Below, in pieces: positions 60,303-64,000 of a stretch of 64,000 bases of DNA. The translations under genes and the position numbers were made by a program. Origin of the DNA: Acidovorax soli. Lineage in GTDB: Bacteria; Pseudomonadota; Gammaproteobacteria; Burkholderiales; Burkholderiaceae_C. The stretch is taken from assembly GCF_014207955.1 (NCBI RefSeq), contig NZ_JACHLK010000002.1:310001-374000 (forward strand). Direction: 5' to 3'. Positions within the stretch are counted from its first letter, which is position 1. The number at the start of each line of letters is the position of its first letter. Under the pieces are notes generated by a model that did not search any database, was not told where the DNA came from, and saw only the letters and a program-made list of their open reading frames with translations.

Positions 60303-61295
60303 ATGCACAAGAACGAACCTCTCAATCGCCGCCGCCTGCTGGTAGCTGCCACGGCCGGCATCGCAGCCACAGCCGCACCTGCCTGGGCCAACACCCCGTG
60401 GCCGAGCAAGCCGATCCGCATCGTCGTGCCGTACACGGCGGGCGGCTTCACCGACCAGATGGCGCGGCTGCTGCAGGTCGGGCTGCAGCAGGCGCTGGGG
60501 CAGCCCATCGTCATCGACAACAAGCCGGGTGCCAACAGCATCATCGGCGTGGATGCGGTCGCCAAGGCCGCGCCCGACGGGCACACCTTTGCCGTGGTGA
60601 TCGCTGCCTATGCGGCCAACACCACGCTCTACCCCAAGCTGCCCTACGACCCGAAGAAGGATCTGGTGGGGGTGTCGCTCATGGGGGTGTCGCCGCTGGT
60701 GGCCGCCGTAGCCACGAATGCGCCGTACAAGACCATGGCGGAGCTCGTGGCCTACGGGCGTGCCAACCCGGGCAAGCTGAGCTACGCGTCCTCGGGCGCG
60801 GGTTCGGCCGCCCACCTGACCTCCGAGCTCATGCGCCTGGTCACCAAGGTGGACATGGTGCATGTGCCTTACAAGGGCGCCTCCCCTGCGCTGGCCGACC
60901 TCATGGGCGGGCAGATCCCCCTGTTCCTGGACCCGCCACCCAACCTGATCCAGCCGGCCAAGGCCGGCAAGATCCGCCTGATCGGCGTGGCCAGCGACAA
61001 GCGCGTGCCGGCGCTGCCGGACGTGCCGACCTTTGCCGAGCAGGGCTACCCCGGCATCGTGGGCAGTACCTGGGCCGCCATGCTGGCGCCGGCCGGCGTG
61101 CCGCGCGAAATCGTGCAGCGCATGTCCACCGAGGTTGCGCGCATCATCCGCAGCGCCGAGGTGTCGCGCCGCCTGGAGCAGAGCATGGGCACTTTTGCCG
61201 AGGGCTCCACCCCGCAGGAGTGCGATGCCTTCATTACCGCCGAAACCGCCAAATGGGCCAAGGTCATCCGTGAGGCGGGAGTGGTCGTGGACTGA
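60303..61295 (+). CDS. Bug-family (TctC) solute-binding protein
   Basis: Third Bug protein in the window, 330 residues. The signal peptide is NRRRLLVAATAGIAATAAPAWA. Motifs: VVPYTAGGFTDQMARLLQVGLQQ, VIDNKPGANSIIGVDAVAK, SYASSGAGSAAHLTSELM, VHVPYKGASPALADL and LPDVPTFAEQGYPGI. It follows etfA by 35 bp with an AGGAGA site. Its presence beside ETF and an acyl-CoA dehydrogenase suggests uptake of a carboxylate that is degraded by this cluster. Confidence 0.9.
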   Translation: MHKNEPLNRRRLLVAATAGIAATAAPAWANTPWPSKPIRIVVPYTAGGFTDQMARLLQVGLQQALGQPIVIDNKPGANSIIGVDAVAKAAPDGHTFAVVIAAYAANTTLYPKLPYDPKKDLVGVSLMGVSPLVAAVATNAPYKTMAELVAYGRANPGKLSYASSGAGSAAHLTSELMRLVTKVDMVHVPYKGASPALADLMGGQIPLFLDPPPNLIQPAKAGKIRLIGVASDKRVPALPDVPTFAEQGYPGIVGSTWAAMLAPAGVPREIVQRMSTEVARIIRSAEVSRRLEQSMGTFAEGSTPQECDAFITAETAKWAKVIREAGVVVD

Positions 61296-61440
61296 TTCAG
61301 CCAGATAACGATTGCTCTTGGCGCCTATGCGCCGCATCTGCTTTTTCCTACAAGGCCAGACCCGCCCGCTCCGTACGATCCGTCATCCCTGCCGCTGCGG
61401 CTGATCGCAGCCAGGCCCCTTTTGGCCAAGAGGTGCCGCC

Positions 61441-62481
61441 ATGATGACCGACTCGCAAAACCTGTTCAGCATGGCCCAGGCCCTGCCTGGCGCGCTGGCG
61501 TCCCTGGGCTCTGCGCCGGTCTTGCGGCAACTGCGCTACCTCGTGGACAACGGATTGGCGGATCTGCCCCCGCCCGGTGCGGGCCGGACGCTGGAGCGCT
61601 GGCAGGCGCTGAGCCTGGTTGCCGGGCACGATCTGTCGCTGGCCCGCCTCTACGAAGGCCATACCGAAGCGCTGGCCCTGCTGCGTGAAATGGGCGGCGA
61701 GGCCGGTGTGCGTGGAGCCGTCTGGGCCCACTGGACCGCAGAATCTCCGGGCCGCCGTGTGGCGCTTGGCGTTGCAGGCCAGGGTGCCACGCTGTCGGGC
61801 TCGCGGGCCTGGAGTCCCGGCGCGCTGGGCGCCAGCCATGCGCTGCTCACCGCCTGGCTGCCAGGACAGCAGGCGCCGCAGCTCGTGGCGGTGGAACTCG
61901 ACCACCCCAGCGTCACCATCCACAGCGATGCCTGGCATCCCGTGGGGCTGCCCGACACCGGCAGTGCCGATGTGGTGTTTGACGGCACGCCTGCCGTGCT
62001 GGTGGGCGCCCCGGGCGAGCACCTGCGGCGGCCCGGCTTCTGGCAGGGCAGTGCCGGCACCGCGGCCTGCTGGTATGGCGCTGCACAGGCCCTGGCCCGG
62101 GTGCTGTACGCGGCCGTGCAACAGTCCTCGCCCACCCATCCCAGCCATGGCGCCCGCGCCGCGGCACTGTGCAAGGTGGATGCGGTGCTTGGCAGCACTG
62201 CGGCCCTGCTGCGCGAAAGTGCCGCCTGGATCGATGCCCACCCCCTTGCCGACGCGATGACCGTGGCACTGCGCGCCCGCGAAGCGGCCGAGTCGGGTGC
62301 CCGCAAGGTGCTCAAGGAGGTCGGCCATGCGCTGGAGGGCACGCCCTGGTCCCGCAACGCCTTTTTCGTGCGGATGGTGACCGATCTGCCGCTGTTCATG
62401 CGCCACAGCCAGGGCGACCGCAACGACGCCGCCCGCGCCAGCGCCCTGCTCGCCCAGCAGCCGCCGCTGTGGGCACTGTGA
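61441..62481 (+). CDS. acyl-CoA dehydrogenase-like protein
   Basis: Protein of 346 residues resembling the fold of acyl-CoA dehydrogenases but weakly. LSLVAGHDLSLARLYEGHTEALALL matches the N-terminal domain, LSGSRAWSPGALGASHALLTAWLP the middle beta domain, and the helical C-terminus has KVDAVLGSTAALLRESAAWID. Several signature segments (GxTEPxxGSD, QxxGGxG) are absent, so it may have lost activity or act on another substrate. Start at 61441 is Met-Met. It is followed by a terminator. Confidence 0.7.
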   Translation: MMTDSQNLFSMAQALPGALASLGSAPVLRQLRYLVDNGLADLPPPGAGRTLERWQALSLVAGHDLSLARLYEGHTEALALLREMGGEAGVRGAVWAHWTAESPGRRVALGVAGQGATLSGSRAWSPGALGASHALLTAWLPGQQAPQLVAVELDHPSVTIHSDAWHPVGLPDTGSADVVFDGTPAVLVGAPGEHLRRPGFWQGSAGTAACWYGAAQALARVLYAAVQQSSPTHPSHGARAAALCKVDAVLGSTAALLRESAAWIDAHPLADAMTVALRAREAAESGARKVLKEVGHALEGTPWSRNAFFVRMVTDLPLFMRHSQGDRNDAARASALLAQQPPLWAL

Positions 62482-62602
62482 CCGCAAGCGAGGCGTGTTT
62501 CGCTCTGTTCGCGATGCTGTCCTACAGCCCAAGGCCGTACCCCGGCCTACCATGGGCTTGTCGATACCGCAGTCGACATCCCCCACTTGCTTCACCGCAA
62601 GC

Positions 62603-62629
62603 AGAAAGCCCGCTTCGTGCGGGCTTTCT
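62603..62629 (+). terminator. rho-independent terminator after the acyl-CoA cluster
   Basis: AGAAAGCCCGC (62603-62613) and GCGGGCTTTCT (62619-62629) form a perfect 11-bp stem with a 5-base loop (TTCGT), then TTGTTGG. It lies 121 bp after the acyl-CoA dehydrogenase-like stop. Confidence 0.85.
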
Positions 62630-62745
62630 TGTTGGTGTGTTGCACTGCATCGAAACCCCTCCCGGCCCAGGGCTGTTGCGAATCGTTGCCTGCCTTCCCG
62701 TGCCGGCGGTTCAGAATGCGCTGTCACCAAACACGCGGGGGTCCT

Positions 62746-63006
62746 ATGCCGATGGAGTACCTGAAAGTGATCGCTGGCGAGATGTTTCCGTTCGACGTGG
62801 ACGATGAAGCCGGCGTGGACATGCTGCGGGTGCTGGAGGCTGCCGGCATGGTGGAGGTGCAGTTCGCGCCCGGGCGCGGCAGCCCCGCCCGTGTGGTCGC
62901 CGTCACCGGCCTGGGCCGGGCTTCGCTGCTGGCCGAAACCGCCAAGCAGGTGATCCGACGACAGCGCAGCCCCGAGGTGTCATCGGCCTGGGCAGCACTG
63001 TCCTGA
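62746..63006 (+). CDS. small hypothetical protein
   Basis: Not recognised. The 86 residues begin MPMEYLKVIAGEMFPFDVDDEAGVDML, then ARVVAVTGLGRASLLAETAKQVIRRQRS. A Met two codons later is an alternative start. Acidic N-terminal half and basic C-terminal half; the GLGRASLL stretch looks like the end of a winged-helix domain, but the family is not clear. It is convergent with the DUF2917 gene. Confidence 0.55.
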   Translation: MPMEYLKVIAGEMFPFDVDDEAGVDMLRVLEAAGMVEVQFAPGRGSPARVVAVTGLGRASLLAETAKQVIRRQRSPEVSSAWAALS

Positions 63007-63030
63007 GGCGGCAGGGCCCGCAAGGCTTTT

Positions 63031-63327
63031 TCAGGCGCTGACCACCACCGGCCGCACCGGCAGGCTCGGCGCTTCGGCGCGCTGCCGGCGATCTGCAGCC
63101 ACCGTCCTTCCCCCATCGTGCCGCTCCAGGCTCACGCGGGCCGGCTCCAGCGCGAACAGGATGGCGCGCCGGTGCTCCGGCGTGGCAAAGCTTTCACCCG
63201 GGGCCAGCACGATGTCGCGTGTGTCGTGGTCCAGCGTGACCCAGATGCTGCCGCTCTGGCAGCGGATCTGTACGCCTGCAGCGTCGGGCACGCTGTGCAG
63301 GTCCCTGTGGGCAAGTTCAAGCACCAT
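63031..63327 (-). CDS. DUF2917 family protein
   Basis: Protein of 98 residues. It is beta-rich with the DUF2917 signature IRCQSGSIWVTLDHDTRDIVLAPGESF and a following LFALEPARVSLE. The family is common in Burkholderiales and has no known function; it often lies beside a LysR regulator, as here, divergent from it. The start at 63327 has an AGGAGG site on the minus strand just upstream. Confidence 0.85.
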   Translation of the reverse strand: MVLELAHRDLHSVPDAAGVQIRCQSGSIWVTLDHDTRDIVLAPGESFATPEHRRAILFALEPARVSLERHDGGRTVAADRRQRAEAPSLPVRPVVVSA

Positions 63328-63342
63328 GGTAGGCCTCCTTGG

Positions 63343-63359
63343 CATTCATCGATGGAATG
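63343..63359. promoter_or_regulatory. LysR-type T-N11-A box between DUF2917 and LysR genes
   Basis: CATTC (63343-63347) and GAATG (63355-63359) form an inverted repeat with a 7-bp centre and contain the T-N11-A pattern of LysR sites, between two divergent genes. Confidence 0.35.
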
Positions 63360-63410
63360 AATATAGTGAGCAGCCACGCTTGGCTCAAACGGTCATTTGG
63401 AATCCTTCGC

Positions 63411-64000
63411 ATGCCAATTCAGAATGTGAAAGTGGCTTCTTCGGCGATTGGCCGCGATGAGCTGCCGCCGCTGGACCTGCTGCGCAGCTTCGAGGCCTCG
63501 GCGCGCCACCTGAGCTTCACCCTGGCCGCGCAGGAGCTGTTTCTCACCCAGTCGGCCGTGAGCCGCCAGATCCAGCAGATGGAGTCCTGGCTGGGTGTCG
63601 CCCTGTTCGAGCGCCGCCACCGCGCCCTGGTGCTGACCGAGGCCGGCGCCGTCATGCAGCGGGCCGCCGTGGACGCGCTGGAGCGGCTGCGCGATGCCAC
63701 GGCGCGGGTGCGCGCCGCCCCGGCCCTGCGCCAGGTGGCCATGACCTGCACGCCGGGTTTTGCATCGCTGTGGCTCATCCCCCGGCTGGCGCGCTTCACC
63801 GAGCAGCACCCGGATGTGGATGTGCGCATCTCCGCCACGCTGGAGTTGCTCGACCTGGAGCGCAGCCAGCTGGACCTGGCCGTGCGCTTTTGTCCCACCG
63901 AGGACGGCCATGGCCAGCCGCTCTTCGAGGAATGGGTGGTACCCATGTGCTCGCCCCGCCTGGCCGACAACAGTGCCAATCCCCTGCTGCAGCCGGCGGA
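63411..64000 (+). CDS. LysR-family regulator, GcvA-like, truncated by the window edge
   Basis: The reading frame stays open to the last base, so only the N-terminal 196 residues or so are seen. The HTH is LDLLRSFEASARHLSFTLAAQELFLTQSAVSRQIQQMESWLG, followed by FERRHRALVLTEAG and the start of the effector domain (VAMTCTPGFASLWLIPRLARF). LTQSAVSRQI and SLWLIPRL are typical of the GcvA/AmpR branch. It is divergent from the DUF2917 gene. Its C-terminus lies outside the window. Confidence 0.9.
   Translation, partial: MPIQNVKVASSAIGRDELPPLDLLRSFEASARHLSFTLAAQELFLTQSAVSRQIQQMESWLGVALFERRHRALVLTEAGAVMQRAAVDALERLRDATARVRAAPALRQVAMTCTPGFASLWLIPRLARFTEQHPDVDVRISATLELLDLERSQLDLAVRFCPTEDGHGQPLFEEWVVPMCSPRLADNSANPLLQPA

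Overview
The window is high-GC DNA with short intergenic gaps, ATGA/TGATG gene overlaps, Bug-family (TctC) solute-binding proteins, CaiB-type CoA-transferases, PaaI/MaoC enzymes and LysR regulators. This suggests a metabolically versatile betaproteobacterium of the Burkholderiales, most likely Comamonadaceae (Acidovorax/Delftia/Comamonas-like). The family assignment is inferred from gene content, not from a marker gene. No rRNA, tRNA or CRISPR array was recognised. One gene runs off the right edge.

Layout. 1-2.8 kb: a small His-containing exported protein and a ZnuD-like zinc TonB receptor. 2.8-8.4 kb: a D-amino-acid dehydrogenase divergent from an XRE/cupin regulator; a ParD-like antitoxin coupled to methionine aminopeptidase; a LysR gene divergent from a SnoaL protein and a quinone oxidoreductase. 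8.4-12.9 kb: a c-di-GMP locus on the minus strand (TonB receptor, YfiR-like, CHASE8-GGDEF-EAL). 13-16 kb: an aspartate carbamoyltransferase with an N-terminal HTH, an AEC transporter and pdxH. 16.1-20.2 kb: TetR, an IorAB-type molybdenum hydroxylase and a MocA-like enzyme. 20.1-25.8 kb: sodC, chaC, an OmpA-like protein, a type III secretion chaperone with a translocator-like partner, gloA, a SHOCT protein and a PaaI thioesterase. 25.9-30.8 kb: MarR, MFS, MaoC, MATE, an SDR enzyme and a small membrane protein. 30.9-35.8 kb: two large GGDEF-EAL proteins. 35.8-38.5 kb: an ankyrin-tailed putative anti-sigma protein, an ECF sigma factor and a secreted protein. 38.7-44 kb: an Lrp regulator with a saccharopine-dehydrogenase-like enzyme, then a GntR regulator with gamma-glutamyltransferase and a Bug protein. 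44.1-49.5 kb: accessory-looking DNA with a KfrA-like protein, a tyrosine recombinase, a secreted protein, a SUKH protein and a LysR gene. 49.6-62.5 kb: a long acyl-CoA catabolic cluster in the order of a pimeloyl-CoA (pim) operon, followed by a CoA-transferase, Bug proteins, a nitronate monooxygenase, ETF and an acyl-CoA dehydrogenase. 62.7-64 kb: small proteins and a truncated LysR gene.

How it works together. The 49.6-62.5 kb cluster can capture a carboxylate (Bug), activate it (CoA-transferase), oxidise it (two or three acyl-CoA dehydrogenases feeding ETF) and cleave it (FadB-type enzyme, thiolase). Three GGDEF-EAL proteins point to layered c-di-GMP control. Several regulatory genes have a clear -10 box only 7-9 bases before the start codon, often inside an inverted repeat, which predicts leaderless, autoregulated transcripts. 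The most unusual items are the ParD-like/methionine-aminopeptidase pair, the HTH-fused carbamoyltransferase under a 13-bp inverted-repeat operator, and the orphan type III chaperone/translocator pair with an LPAP-type chaperone-binding motif.
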